DNA of 64,000 nucleotides from Photobacterium sp. GB-56 (GTDB lineage: Bacteria > Pseudomonadota > Gammaproteobacteria > Enterobacterales > Vibrionaceae), in contig NZ_PYNW01000004.1 in NCBI RefSeq assembly GCF_003026105.1, positions 186,001 to 250,000 on the forward strand. Direction: 5' to 3'. The notes beneath the pieces were generated by a model, which was not told the origin of the DNA, did not search any database, and saw only the letters and a program-made list of their open reading frames with translations. Position numbers and translations under genes: made by a program. Positions 17,812-27,354 of this stretch are shown one piece after another. Position 1 is the first letter of the stretch, and every line of letters starts with the position of its first letter.

Positions 17812-19116
17812 TTAACGTTCCCAGTATGCTTCTTCTAAACAGTCTTCACGCTCTGGTAGGCCATGAGATAGGCGAGGTGCGTGTTGGATCAATACTTCAT
17901 AACTAACACGGTTAGAGTACTGGCAAATCTGAGAGAAAGACGAATACGACAAGAAATTCGCAGTGTGTTTCGCAGAATTAGGTACATTAACCTTATGGAA
18001 ACGGTTAGCAGACATATCGTGTAGAAGTGCAGAAAGCGCAGCATCACCCGCACCGTTTGTGTTTTTGATCTCAACAGGGCCACCAAGGTAAGGGGCAATG
18101 TGAGAGTAAACACGAATTGGGTTTTCACATGCACTTTTTGCCATTGGGCGGCTGAATTCGTATTTATTGAATTCTGGGATCTTACCCGGCAGAAGCGGCA
18201 GTGATGATTCACGCTTTAATGAATCTTCGGTGTAACCCGCCATGTATAAACCCGCAGGACCGGCAGTACACAAAACCATATCAACCCAATCAAGTGCTTT
18301 ATCGGCAGCCGTCAGTGGATCTGTTTCACCGGTTAGTGCTTCAGCTTCTTCTTCGTTCATCGCAACACAGGTGACGTGCTCTTTTAGAAACTCAATCCAC
18401 CATTCGCGCTTATCTTCGATAACGTATTTAGTCCCCATCGTCAGTACGACTGGCACATTATACTTTTTCGCGTATTCGATAGCTTTCAGTGCCGCATCTT
18501 TCATTGGATCTGTTGGCTTACCACGAACAAGGTAAGTTGATAGCACCAATGCAGAGGCTTTTTTGAATGCAGATTCAGGAATACTCTCTGGACGAAGTTG
18601 GTTCATTTGACCTTCGTTAATCGCGAAAGTACGTTCACCATCTTCACTAATAAGCGTGTAACAACGACCGATAGGGCCATTTACAGGCTGCAGGTAATCT
18701 AAATCCATACGGCTAGAGGTGTTACATAAATAGCGGTAGGCGTATGAACCGATTTTTAGATCTTGGCTCATTACACCAAGCAGAATTGACTTATCATCAG
18801 CTAATACAGAGTAGTTGTGCAATGTATTACCAATGGTATCGCCAGGGTATTCGTGGCTGATAAGCTTACGATCTTTTAATTCTTTATAAAGCAGTTCAGC
18901 TTTATCTTCATCAAGAACGACAGATTGTCCCTTAGTAAGAGCATGTCTGGCTAAGAAGTCATCGTCAACGCGAGCTTCAATATCAACTATGGTTTGACCT
19001 ACACCAATTAGATGTGATTTTGCTAATGGATTGTCTTGTTGAATTTGAACAATTAATGGATCGCGGGCATTGACAGGAAAGTAATGTTTTGACTTACGTT
19101 GACCAGGAAATTTCAT
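17812..19116 (-). CDS. gsk: Inosine-guanosine kinase
   Basis: This cytoplasmic purine-salvage enzyme phosphorylates inosine and guanosine with ATP to give IMP and GMP. The 434-residue protein is close to full-length E. coli Gsk from the first residues (M-K-F-P-G-Q-R-K-S-K-H-Y-F) to the last (L-E-E-A-Y-W-E-R). The PfkB-family C-terminal signature N-T-N-G-A-G-D-A-A carries the catalytic Asp. The gene is transcribed alone, with a terminator after it. Family assignment is secure from memory of the E. coli sequence. Confidence 0.95.
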   Translation of the reverse strand: MKFPGQRKSKHYFPVNARDPLIVQIQQDNPLAKSHLIGVGQTIVDIEARVDDDFLARHALTKGQSVVLDEDKAELLYKELKDRKLISHEYPGDTIGNTLHNYSVLADDKSILLGVMSQDLKIGSYAYRYLCNTSSRMDLDYLQPVNGPIGRCYTLISEDGERTFAINEGQMNQLRPESIPESAFKKASALVLSTYLVRGKPTDPMKDAALKAIEYAKKYNVPVVLTMGTKYVIEDKREWWIEFLKEHVTCVAMNEEEAEALTGETDPLTAADKALDWVDMVLCTAGPAGLYMAGYTEDSLKRESSLPLLPGKIPEFNKYEFSRPMAKSACENPIRVYSHIAPYLGGPVEIKNTNGAGDAALSALLHDMSANRFHKVNVPNSAKHTANFLSYSSFSQICQYSNRVSYEVLIQHAPRLSHGLPEREDCLEEAYWER

Positions 19117-19369
19117 GTCTTGATGGCTATGGAATTAAGGGATTTTGATTTATTCTAACATAAAAACGCGACTGGAATCTCATTTCTTTGAAATATCGTG
19201 TTTATAGTTGTTCTTTTGCTGTTTTTTTAAACGAGTCAAATAAAGTTAGATAAAAAGAGGCTAATAACTATACTTTTAAGCTATTTATCAGCGATGTACA
19301 TCGATTTGTGATAGGCGTGAAATGGTAGCTATATTAGCGATTATGGTAATTTATAAATTAAAAAGTTAT

Positions 19370-19397
19370 AAAAAAAGCCACATTAGCGGCTTTTTTA
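19370..19397 (-). terminator. Terminator after the DUF2786 gene
   Basis: AAAAAAGCC and GGCTTTTTT pair around a short loop; on the minus strand the T-run follows the stem, 17 bases beyond the stop. Confidence 0.7.
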
Positions 19398-19413
19398 CGA
19401 GAAAAGGATAGAA

Positions 19414-20112
19414 TCAGTTAAGTCTTTTTAATTCTTCTTGTGCTGATTTACCACCGACAGGGCGGCTAACCGAAATGGAACGGCCTTTTTTCATCCCTTT
19501 TTCATAATCATCGGTGAGTGCTTTCATTGCTTCCTGTAGCTGTTTTTTAAACGTTTCACGATCAAGGTTTTCAAATTGTTTATCAATGTAGTTCGCCATA
19601 CGTTGATCATGGTCATCGTCTGTCGTTAACTCCGGCAGTTTTTCCAATGCACCTTCAAGCCAACCTGCTAGGAAAGAGTTTACACGTCGTGTGACTTCCT
19701 GTGTGCTAGTGCCAGAACCGGCAAAACTATTTCTAAATTGTCCCGTTTGTTGGTTCATTTCACGATATACAACATCAAAAGCAAAAGCGGCGAAAATTGC
19801 GCGCTCAGCCATACCGATGAATTCCGCTTTTTTTAAACCTTTATAATTAGTTAGTACACATTCCACGCCAAATCGACGGTTAATACCACGGATTATTTTT
19901 AATATCTGTGCGCTTATATCAGTTGGGAGTAAGGTTTGAGATTTTGTTTTGCCCATTTTGATGAATTCAATATCGTCTTTCTCAAGACCATATTTGAGCA
20001 TGAGGCGATGGGCCATACGAATAGCTTGCGCGGCTTCATTAACGTTAGCCGAGTTACCTAACTCAAGGCATTTTGCTATTTTCTTTAGCGCCTTTCGCTT
20101 TTGTTCAGACAT
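19414..20112 (-). CDS. DUF2786 domain protein
   Basis: A 232-residue soluble protein. The first 40 residues (K-I-A-K-C-L-E-L-G-N-S-A-N-x-N-E-A-A-Q-A) match the DUF2786 signature. A second region, about 85-180, resembles the DUF7168 segment often found after it, with F-A-G-S-G-T-S and a helical C-terminus rich in charged residues. The function is unknown; similar proteins occur in phages and bacterial chromosomes. No catalytic motif is evident. It is a single-gene unit between gsk and nqrB. Confidence 0.75.
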   Translation of the reverse strand: MSEQKRKALKKIAKCLELGNSANVNEAAQAIRMAHRLMLKYGLEKDDIEFIKMGKTKSQTLLPTDISAQILKIIRGINRRFGVECVLTNYKGLKKAEFIGMAERAIFAAFAFDVVYREMNQQTGQFRNSFAGSGTSTQEVTRRVNSFLAGWLEGALEKLPELTTDDDHDQRMANYIDKQFENLDRETFKKQLQEAMKALTDDYEKGMKKGRSISVSRPVGGKSAQEELKRLN

Positions 20113-20340
20113 TCAACATACTCACGATTTAAAACAGGGCACGTATTTTACCGCTTTAGTTGCTATTACATCAAGCGTAACGGCTATTAATAACGACAAT
20201 TAATACTAAGAACCTAATCTTTATCATAACAACATACTGTAACGATAATTTCTGTTGATATATTTTTCTTATTATCTGATTACACGAAACGAAAGATTAT
20301 CGTGTAATCAGATAGTTGATAAGGGTATCAGTGAAGGTAT

Positions 20341-21585
20341 CTATTTTAATGCCGCCCGTTTAGCACGGCGTTTAATATTTCCTGTTTTGGTCATAAAATC
20401 GAACAGTGGCGCAAACAAGTTGGCAAATAAAATAGCGAGCATGATACCTTCGGGATAAGCAGGATTTAGCACGCGAATGAATATGGTCATCACACCAATT
20501 AAAATGCCGTATGCCCATTTCCCTTTATTGGTAAATGCGGCAGAAACTGGATCGGTTGCCATAAAGAAAGTACCAAAAGCGACACCTCCAATAACAAAGT
20601 GCCAATAGAAGGGCATTGAGAACATGTAATTAGTATTTGAACCAATGGTGTTAAGTAGTAAGGAACTCCCTGCGAGGCCGATGAAAACACCTAGTACAAT
20701 TCGCCACGATGCGATTCGCATAAAAATTAAGATGACGCCTGTTAGCGCGATAAATAGGGTTGAGACTTCTCCCATTGAACCGGGAATATTACCAATGAAA
20801 GCATCAAACCATGAGATAGGTTGCCCCGTCATATTATTCGTCAGTGCATTTTGTCCACCTTCATACCACTGACTGAGTGGTGTCGCCCCTGAATAACTAT
20901 CTGCTGCAACCCAAACAGCGCCTCCAGACATATTTGCAGGGTAGGCGAAGTATAAAAAAGCACGACCGGCGAGTGCTGGATTTAAGAAATTTCGACCCGT
21001 ACCACCAAAGATCTCTTTTGCGACAACAATACCAAAGGTAATACCTAGCGCCGCTTGCCAAAGTGGAATAGTTGGAGGAAGAATAAGCGCAAACAATATG
21101 GAGGTGACGAAGAAGCCTTCATTCACTTCATGCCGCCGAATAATGGCAAACAATACTTCCCAAAAGCCACCAACTATAAAGACAGTAAGATAAACAGGGA
21201 AAAAGTAACTGGCACCAACTAAGAGATCGCTGATCCAACTTGATTGCTGAACGGCGTCAAGAGACCCCCACACCCAACTAAGTCTCCATGAGGAATCCAA
21301 TGCTTGCTGAGCCGCCGTCGCATCAAGTCCGTATAACAACGCATGACTAGATTGTTGCCCAATATTGTACATACCCCAAATCATGGCGGGAAAAACAGCT
21401 AACCAAACCATGATCATAATGCGTTTTAAATCAATGCTATCTCTAACATGAGTAATACCTTTGTTGACCTGTCCAGGGGTATAGAAAATAGTTTCAACCG
21501 CCTCAAACAAGGGATAAAAGGTTTGGTATTGTCCACCAGGTTTGAACTTTGGTGATAGCTTATCTAAATAACGTTTAAGACTCAT
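20341..21585 (-). CDS. Solitary NqrB-like subunit of Na+-translocating NADH:quinone reductase
   Basis: NqrB is the membrane subunit that carries covalent FMN and riboflavin in the Na+-pumping Nqr complex. The 414-residue protein has the N-terminal family block (F-Y-T-P-G-Q-V...H-V-R-D-S), about ten membrane helices and the flavinylation motif S-G-A-T with Thr235, so it should be modified by ApbE-type flavin transferase. A clear AGGAGG precedes the ATG. The usual partners nqrA and nqrC-F are absent: the next gene upstream is divergent and the gene downstream is unrelated. It is clearly divergent from the V. cholerae operon subunit as I recall it. It is probably a second, stand-alone paralogue; assembly into a complex is unproven. 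Confidence 0.85.
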   Translation of the reverse strand: MSLKRYLDKLSPKFKPGGQYQTFYPLFEAVETIFYTPGQVNKGITHVRDSIDLKRIMIMVWLAVFPAMIWGMYNIGQQSSHALLYGLDATAAQQALDSSWRLSWVWGSLDAVQQSSWISDLLVGASYFFPVYLTVFIVGGFWEVLFAIIRRHEVNEGFFVTSILFALILPPTIPLWQAALGITFGIVVAKEIFGGTGRNFLNPALAGRAFLYFAYPANMSGGAVWVAADSYSGATPLSQWYEGGQNALTNNMTGQPISWFDAFIGNIPGSMGEVSTLFIALTGVILIFMRIASWRIVLGVFIGLAGSSLLLNTIGSNTNYMFSMPFYWHFVIGGVAFGTFFMATDPVSAAFTNKGKWAYGILIGVMTIFIRVLNPAYPEGIMLAILFANLFAPLFDFMTKTGNIKRRAKRAALK

Positions 21586-21792
21586 AACACACCCTCCTAT
21601 GATGTATTACGAGCGATCGCTAAAATAGATCGCTTTTTGAGCAAGTAAACGCCTTTCTTTATATCTAACACCTCTATATCTAATGAAAGATAAAATCAGA
21701 TTAGCCATAAACAGCGACTTTAAGTATAAATAGCCATACAAGGTTGAGATCATGTCAACTTCAACGATTACCACAACAATGAGTACTCCCAT

Positions 21793-22758
21793 ATGACGAC
21801 CGATTATGTGTCGATTGATGTGCCTTTTGAGTTTCGTCATACCTGTTGGTTTTGTGGCGAACCTTATTATGAAAGCCATGCATTTATGGCAAAGCCTAAT
21901 TATGATGGCCAATCTGCACCTATCATGGTGCCTTGTTGCCAAGAGTGCTTTGGTTTTACGAAAGAAATTAAAGCAAGTGGCCTTGATATTTTACGCGATA
22001 AAGTAAAAGAGAAACTGCATAAGAAGTATCAAAAGCATTTACAGATTGGTGTTAATTGGACTAAGCAAGAGCTTGAAGAGTGTGAATTTGAAGGTAAAGC
22101 ACTTGAAGGTTTTCGTGAAAGCGCATGGGCAATGTTTGAAATTGCCAAAGAGCGAGTCAATTACCGTGGATGGGCGGTAAGTATTGATGGTATTCCTGTT
22201 GAAGGGCTAACAACAGCGTTCCAGTTTGAATTTGATGGCATTGTATATACCAGTTTAAATCATGCAGTGATCCAGCTGGCGACGGCATATGCGATCCCAC
22301 AACCCTATTTGGAACAGGTCATTGAGTTAGTCGGACGCGATAAAATGGCGTATGCCTTACGTTTTTGTAAAACAAGCTACGGTTATTCAAGTGCTGAAAT
22401 TGCGGCAAGTTTAGCGAGTTTACGAGCATTGTTAGCGGAAGAAAAAGCCAACAAGCAGATTGAATCTAGCAGTACTCGTTGTAAAAATAAAAAAGTCGCT
22501 ATTTCGGAGATCAAAGAGCTGATCTTACATCGAACGATGATTTCACCTTATGCCATTCAATGGGCGCTAGAGCATGGTGCAACCACCTTGCAATTATTAG
22601 CAGAACAAGAAGAGGCGTTTTTTGAGCATTTTAATAAAGAATCTGAATTAACAGCCTTTACGTATTTTAATGGCTTACAGATTTACCTTGAGCAGCGAGA
22701 GATTGATCCTGAGTGGGTCGTTAATTCTGATCCAAATAAGCAGCTATTTGAATCTTAA
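21793..22758 (+). CDS. Conserved hypothetical protein with N-terminal zinc-ribbon-like cysteines
   Basis: I do not recognise this 321-residue protein. The N-terminus has C-x-x-C (Cys18, Cys21) and C-C-x-E-C (Cys48, 49, 52), a spacing that suggests one zinc site. The remainder is mostly helical and charged, without membrane segments or a signal peptide. The start at 21793 is the first ATG that keeps the Cys pairs; its ribosome site is weak. It is divergent from nqrB and followed by an inverted repeat. A cytoplasmic, metal-binding role is all that can be inferred. Confidence 0.6.
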   Translation: MTTDYVSIDVPFEFRHTCWFCGEPYYESHAFMAKPNYDGQSAPIMVPCCQECFGFTKEIKASGLDILRDKVKEKLHKKYQKHLQIGVNWTKQELEECEFEGKALEGFRESAWAMFEIAKERVNYRGWAVSIDGIPVEGLTTAFQFEFDGIVYTSLNHAVIQLATAYAIPQPYLEQVIELVGRDKMAYALRFCKTSYGYSSAEIAASLASLRALLAEEKANKQIESSSTRCKNKKVAISEIKELILHRTMISPYAIQWALEHGATTLQLLAEQEEAFFEHFNKESELTAFTYFNGLQIYLEQREIDPEWVVNSDPNKQLFES

Positions 22759-22831
22759 CTGAGTAAATGATTTCCCATCAAAGTGCTGTAATGGTGAGAG
22801 GGCATTGTTGCGCTCTTTAACCTATCTGAAC

Positions 22832-22867
22832 AACGGTGTATAGCATGTAAAAAAGCTATACACCGTT
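22832..22867. terminator. Inverted repeat between convergent genes, possible terminator
   Basis: AACGGTGTATAGC and its exact 13-base complement surround a ten-base loop. The loop holds an A-run on the + strand and the 3' flank is only moderately T-rich, so terminator function is likely but not certain. Confidence 0.5.
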
Positions 22868-22932
22868 TATATTTGAGGTAATCTTTAGCACTCGATATAA
22901 ACACAAGAGTGCAATTAAAATAACCTAATCAA

Positions 22933-24018
22933 CTAGCTTTGTGTTATTTCGTGCATTAAATTGTCGATTTGGAGAACTACTTTTTTACTTGCTTCTTCCA
23001 TAGCGTTTATTGCCGTTACTACTTCTGACATATTGCCCGATTTCGCTTGGCTCATCGCTTCACGCCCCATTTCATGAACCGCTTTATGAGGCTCTTCTAT
23101 TAATGCATAGCTTCTTAAATGGCTAAATGCTTTACCTTCATCATGGTAATACCATTGACCTAAACGACACTCCGAGTGGCTATTAATAACTTCATTAAAT
23201 GCACCACGCTGCAGGAAGCTGTAAATATTATTTTTCCAAATGGCATGATCAAGTTTTACCGTATCTAAAAAAGCACGCGTTGATGCAATATGAATAACAC
23301 GCTGCATATGTTCAGATTGGCCAACCACTTCATTAACAATAGTACCGATTTGAGCAGAAGAAGCTGATACTTCTTCAGCACAGGACTGGTTTTCATCAAT
23401 CGATGATTTTATCTCATTCACTTGCGTAAGTACTTGGCTAACAAGAGTGTCAATCTGCTCGCTGGCTTCGCTTGCTTTGCCTGCTAAATTTCTAACTTCA
23501 TCGGCTACAACCGCAAAACCACGCCCAGCTTCACCCGCACGAGCAGCTTCAATAGCGGCATTGAGCGCTAACAAATTCGTTTGGTCAGAAATTTCTTTAA
23601 TCGTTGATACAAGGTGAGAAATAGAAGTGGCGGTGGTATCGAGTATTTTTACAGAGTCTGTACTTTGAGTGGCCTGAGAGCTGATGTTAACCGCACGAGT
23701 ATCAAGGCGTGAAAGTGCCTGATGGGTTTGTGCAAACATTTCGTCTAGTTGTTGTAGCTGATGGTTTTCGTGTTCCATAGATTGAGCACTTTCAACCATC
23801 TCATTACGGATCGTTGTAAGCATGTCGCCACCTTTTAAACTGCACGACAATAACTCATCACTTTTATGGTTATCCTGCTTAGCCGATTGAACTAATTGTT
23901 GAGTTTGTTGAAGTTTTTCTTCTAAGGCGGTGATATCAGCTTGATACTTTTCTTTAAGGTCTGCTAACTCTTGCTTTAGCGCTTTATTTTCTGTTTCTAT
24001 TCGTTTTCGTCCAAACAT
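22933..24018 (-). CDS. Soluble methyl-accepting chemotaxis protein with C-terminal CZB zinc-binding domain
   Basis: I set the start at the ATG at 24018, which has AAAGGT upstream and opens the protein at M-F-G-R-K-R; a longer frame adds 33 unlikely residues. Residues 5-60 form a coiled coil, about 75-250 the MCP signalling hairpin with the tip [17 protein letters not shown], and about 265-350 a CZB domain: H-A-I-W, C-R-L-G-Q-W-Y and two later His. No membrane helix or signal peptide is present, so it should act in the cytoplasm. CZB domains bind zinc and in some receptors respond to hypochlorous acid (family knowledge). Which chemosensory array it joins is unknown. Confidence 0.88.
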   Translation of the reverse strand: MFGRKRIETENKALKQELADLKEKYQADITALEEKLQQTQQLVQSAKQDNHKSDELLSCSLKGGDMLTTIRNEMVESAQSMEHENHQLQQLDEMFAQTHQALSRLDTRAVNISSQATQSTDSVKILDTTATSISHLVSTIKEISDQTNLLALNAAIEAARAGEAGRGFAVVADEVRNLAGKASEASEQIDTLVSQVLTQVNEIKSSIDENQSCAEEVSASSAQIGTIVNEVVGQSEHMQRVIHIASTRAFLDTVKLDHAIWKNNIYSFLQRGAFNEVINSHSECRLGQWYYHDEGKAFSHLRSYALIEEPHKAVHEMGREAMSQAKSGNMSEVVTAINAMEEASKKVVLQIDNLMHEITQS

Positions 24019-24303
24019 TGTTATCAAACCTTTATTTATACAGCCGTGAAATACAATCGATCTTCCATAGTGAAAGTAATACTGAGTATTAATAATATTA
24101 TCTGAGAAATACGGCACTTATACCGTGACTTGTTACAAATATTTAAAGATTGTGAATAAAAAACGAAATGATAAGTTGTTACCCGTTAATAATCAAATAA
24201 GTGGTTGTAAAGGCTTTATAAGTAGAACAAGTGAAACATCTTCATAAACCATTTAGCGAAGACTGGCTAATAAAATCCCTATATTATTATGTGTTAGTGA
24301 GTT

Positions 24304-24864
24304 TTATTTAAAATTAAGAAATTCAATACTCTGAACTTTCAAGACGAAAGGGAGTGGTGTTTTATCAGTAATTAAAAAGCCAATTTGTTTGATATCTTGT
24401 GCGACAAGTTCGGGCGCGCCAATCAGTAACCTTCCTCTAAACACAGCTTTAAAGTCATTAAAGTTAAAAGTTTTGCTTTGTTGTTGCCCTTTAATCGTTT
24501 CGAATTCATGTTTGTAGTTAATAGGGTAACCATCTTTCCTCGTCGTAAACCGTAATTGATATGTTCTACCATCACCAATATAAGTCAGATTCACAGCGTT
24601 AATGTTATTAGTTAATGGTGCTACTGTTCTATTTACCGAGCTAAATCCGCCATTGTTAGCTAATGATAGCTCACCAGTAAATTGACTTACGCTGCCATCA
24701 TAGGTGAATTGCCCAGTAGAAATACCACCCATCACGTTGTCGTTTACGGCAGACCAACGTTCGTATTCTTTCGGACTGTTAAAATCCATCATTTTTAATT
24801 CTGAACTCCATGCTTTAGAAGAAATAATCGTGGCGATAGTGATGATAATAGATAATAAATTCAT
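24304..24864 (-). CDS. Exported CIA30-family protein
   Basis: A 186-residue protein with an N-terminal signal peptide (about residues 1-20) followed by a CIA30-type jelly-roll domain, recognisable from W-S-A-V-N-D-N-V-M-G-G-I-S-T-G and G-D-G-R-T-Y-Q-L-R-F. The mitochondrial founder of this family assists complex I assembly; bacterial members are of unknown function, so that role should not be carried over. The gene starts eight bases after the stop of the small gene at 24873, so the two are probably cotranscribed. Confidence 0.8.
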   Translation of the reverse strand: MNLLSIIITIATIISSKAWSSELKMMDFNSPKEYERWSAVNDNVMGGISTGQFTYDGSVSQFTGELSLANNGGFSSVNRTVAPLTNNINAVNLTYIGDGRTYQLRFTTRKDGYPINYKHEFETIKGQQQSKTFNFNDFKAVFRGRLLIGAPELVAQDIKQIGFLITDKTPLPFVLKVQSIEFLNFK

Positions 24865-24872
24865 ACTAACAC

Positions 24873-25145
24873 CTATTTGACCGTTTGCGTGTTATTGGCA
24901 ATCAGTGATAAACAACGCTTAGTGAAGTCTACATAGTTTGCATGTTTCTCGTATTCAACTTTTAGCGAACCATGAAACATCAATGTGACCGTTACATCTC
25001 GATAATTTAGCCAGCAGGTGTAACCGTCATAGTCATGCCATGCGTATATATCTTCCAACAAGTATTTGCTATCTAGGGGGGTACCGATTGAGCGAATATG
25101 ATCAAATGCTCTAAGAAATTCTTTAATAGTAAGTTGACTTTCCAT
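24873..25145 (-). CDS. Small conserved protein, possibly DUF3081 family
   Basis: A 90-residue soluble protein with no signal peptide. The string W-H-D-Y-D-G-Y-T-C-W-L and the overall length resemble the DUF3081 family as I recall it, but I cannot confirm this. It is the first gene of a two-gene unit with the CIA30 gene. Function unknown. Confidence 0.6.
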   Translation of the reverse strand: MESQLTIKEFLRAFDHIRSIGTPLDSKYLLEDIYAWHDYDGYTCWLNYRDVTVTLMFHGSLKVEYEKHANYVDFTKRCLSLIANNTQTVK

Positions 25146-25323
25146 TTATCACTCCAACAATGTAGATATTAACTGAGTGTAGTTATCTTATTAAAAGAGT
25201 TACGATTTAATCATATGCATTGATCACCTAATGCATCATTACCATTTTAATAACATATGAGTGAGGGTGTTATTGTGATAGGTTCTCATTTATCACTGTT
25301 TCTAACGCAACGGCAGAGGCCAT

Positions 25324-25638
25324 ATGATTTACACAACAACGGAAACAATATCTGGACGTGAAATAGAGTCCTTGCTGGGCGTGGTCACTGGAAGTGTTGT
25401 TCAGTCAAAACATGTCGGCAGAGATATTATGGCAAGCTTAAAGAGCATTGTGGGTGGCGAATTGAAAGGGTATACAGAAATGCTAATGGAAGCACGCGCG
25501 CTTGCGACAGAGCGTCTAATTGCAGAAGCTGATAAACTTGGTGCTGATGCTATTGTTGGCGTGAGATATACCACTAGCTCTGTCACTGATGCCGCATCTG
25601 AAATTATGGCTTTTGGTACAGCCGTTAAATTAAAATAG
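25324..25638 (+). CDS. YbjQ/DUF74 family protein
   Basis: This 104-residue protein matches the YbjQ (UPF0145) family along its length: an N-terminal strand T-T-E-T-I-S-G-R-E-I, the core G-G-E-L-K-G-Y-T-E-M and the C-terminal G-A-D-A-I-V-G-V-R-Y. Family members form pentameric rings and have been labelled heavy-metal-binding, on thin evidence. It is a stand-alone gene ending at a terminator. Confidence 0.88.
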   Translation: MIYTTTETISGREIESLLGVVTGSVVQSKHVGRDIMASLKSIVGGELKGYTEMLMEARALATERLIAEADKLGADAIVGVRYTTSSVTDAASEIMAFGTAVKLK

Positions 25639-25711
25639 TGTTATCTGTTGTGATGCAGTAATTCATTTGAATCTTACGGTAAGAATGTATAGTTTCTGTA
25701 TGCGATACATT

Positions 25712-25740
25712 AAAAAGCCCGTCACAAGTACGGGCTTTTC
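25712..25740. terminator. Bidirectional terminator between ybjQ-like and DUF411 genes
   Basis: AAAAGCCCGT and ACGGGCTTTT pair around a seven-base loop. A-run and T-run on opposite sides allow action in both directions. Confidence 0.8.
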
Positions 25741-25758
25741 ATGCATCGCTAAAATCGA

Positions 25759-26205
25759 TTACTGGTTGTGGCGTGACCAAACCATGGTGTTGCCATCCTT
25801 ATCAAATGCTAACACGTCATAGGCGTCTTTTTGATCGCCATATTCCATACCAGGTGAACCCATTGGCATACCACCTACAGCAAGGCCAATCATACGCTCA
25901 GGCTTACTTTCTAAGAAACGCTTAATTTCAGTTGCTGGAATATGTCCTTCAAAAGTGTAACCTTCAATTTGTGCAGTGTGGCATGACGCATATTCAGGAC
26001 GTAAACCTAATTTAATTTTAATAGGCGTTAAGTTTTCTTCGTACACCATATCTAATTTAAAGCCATTGTCTTCCATGTGCTTAACCCATTCTTTACAACA
26101 ACCACAGTAAGGTGACTGGTAGTTAGTGCCAGTAATAGGTGTACTTGCTTGAGCCAATGAGGTAACAAATAAGCATGTAGCAGCAAAGATATGTGAAATT
26201 TTCAT
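25759..26205 (-). CDS. Periplasmic DUF411 metal-binding protein
   Basis: I start it at the ATG at 26205, with AAGGA seven bases upstream; an earlier in-frame TTG is less likely. A signal peptide ends near A-Q-A-S. The mature protein has the DUF411 hallmark C-G-C-C-K-E-W, then a second Cys (A-S-C-H-T-A) and a Met-rich stretch G-G-M-P-M-G-S-P-G-M. Family members occur in copper-resistance loci, and these ligands suit Cu(I). The divergent XRE gene and the Cys-rich gene upstream on the same strand are its neighbours; the latter may be cotranscribed. Confidence 0.85.
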   Translation of the reverse strand: MKISHIFAATCLFVTSLAQASTPITGTNYQSPYCGCCKEWVKHMEDNGFKLDMVYEENLTPIKIKLGLRPEYASCHTAQIEGYTFEGHIPATEIKRFLESKPERMIGLAVGGMPMGSPGMEYGDQKDAYDVLAFDKDGNTMVWSRHNQ

Positions 26206-26286
26206 CTGTAAGTCCTTCAAGTTGCGCGAATATTGTCGCGCTAAATAACAAAATAAAGTGGTGGCAAATGCCGATTAGTTATTTCG

Positions 26287-26724
26287 TTAAACGAGAGGAG
26301 GCCTTAGTTGTGCTTCACTAAAATAAATAGGTGCGTGTGTTTGACTTGCATATAATTGCACGTCATTAACAATTGCAGAAAACGCAAACAAAGTTAACAG
26401 TGCTGCTTGTGTTTGTTTGCTCTTGCAATCATCGTCATTACAGCATGATGATTTTTCTTTAACAGTATCGTTGTGAGCCAGTGATATATCATCGATATCG
26501 CTCATTCCACAAGAGGAAAGCGTCGTGATGTTCGTTGACAACATAGGCATATCTTCATCGCAGCATTGATCTGGATGGACTGCTTCTTTTAATGGTGTTG
26601 TCATTTGAAGGCAGTGTGTTTGAGGTATTTGATCAAAGCTAATGGTGCGTGCAATCACAGCGTTAGTAAAAACACTGAAAATGATAAAGAGTGTGAGGAT
26701 TGAACGACGACACAACGTGATCAT
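26287..26724 (-). CDS. Cys-rich exported small protein, possibly copper-related
   Basis: I do not recognise this protein. I choose the ATG at 26724, with TAAGGAA upstream; the longer frame adds 27 unlikely residues. About 145 residues: an N-terminal hydrophobic segment (L-T-L-F-I-I-F-S-V-F, signal or anchor), then a Cys-rich middle (Q-C-C-D-E-D, S-C-G-M, S-S-C-C-N-D-D-D-C-K), then a second hydrophobic stretch (about 107-120). It lies 82 bases upstream of the DUF411 gene on the same strand. The Cys pairs and neighbour point to metal handling; this is inference. Confidence 0.55.
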   Translation of the reverse strand: MITLCRRSILTLFIIFSVFTNAVIARTISFDQIPQTHCLQMTTPLKEAVHPDQCCDEDMPMLSTNITTLSSCGMSDIDDISLAHNDTVKEKSSCCNDDDCKSKQTQAALLTLFAFSAIVNDVQLYASQTHAPIYFSEAQLRPPLV

Positions 26725-26945
26725 ATAAAAGCAGCATTCCTTACATAACATTAGCTTATAAATATTAATTATTAACAAGTATATATGAACATCATGTAAG
26801 TACAATAACGAGGTTGTAACGAGCTGTGTTATCGAAGCAGAGCTTAACGCGGTTTTGACATTAATACCTAGTAATTAGGCGTAAACTATTCTAACTAGAG
26901 GAAATGACTCTATTTTAAAATAAAAATGCGCTGTTAGGGCTAATT

Positions 26946-27305
26946 ATGTTGTATACAGAAAAAGATCGTCAAATTTTGCATGACACATGGATGAGTTACA
27001 AAGCAAAAATGCGTATAACTCAGATTGAAATGGCTAAAAAGCTAGGCTTAACCCAGTTGGAGTTTTCAGATATTTTACGGGGATCTAAACCGATTGAGCA
27101 ACAGTTCGTCAATGAGTTTTGTCGTCTATTAAATGTTGACCCTATCTTGATTTTACCGTCACTGCGAGAGCAAATGGCTTCAGGACAAAGCGCTAATTCA
27201 TCTATTAAAAATACGTTTATTTTTGATGGTGAAATTACTAACGTAACGTATTCGGGCAATCAATTGATTGTTGAATACGAACACAAAGCGACACCTGTAC
27301 AGTAA
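26946..27305 (+). CDS. XRE-family transcriptional regulator
   Basis: A 119-residue protein with a Cro/CI-type helix-turn-helix at about 20-70 (I-T-Q-I-E-M-A-K-K-L-G-L-T-Q and L-R-G-S-K-P-I) and a short C-terminal beta-rich part. It resembles small chromosomal XRE regulators of Vibrionaceae. Divergent from the Cys-rich/DUF411 pair across a 221-base spacer, so it may control that pair. Target unknown. Confidence 0.75.
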   Translation: MLYTEKDRQILHDTWMSYKAKMRITQIEMAKKLGLTQLEFSDILRGSKPIEQQFVNEFCRLLNVDPILILPSLREQMASGQSANSSIKNTFIFDGEITNVTYSGNQLIVEYEHKATPVQ

Positions 27306-27327
27306 ATTAATATTGTGTGGATGTAAA

Positions 27328-27354
27328 AGAGGGCTCTTGCGAGCCCTTTTTATT
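27328..27354. terminator. Bidirectional terminator after the XRE gene
   Basis: AGGGCTC and GAGCCCT pair around a TTGC loop with T-runs on the + side. It borders the stop of the convergent phosphatase gene. Confidence 0.8.
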
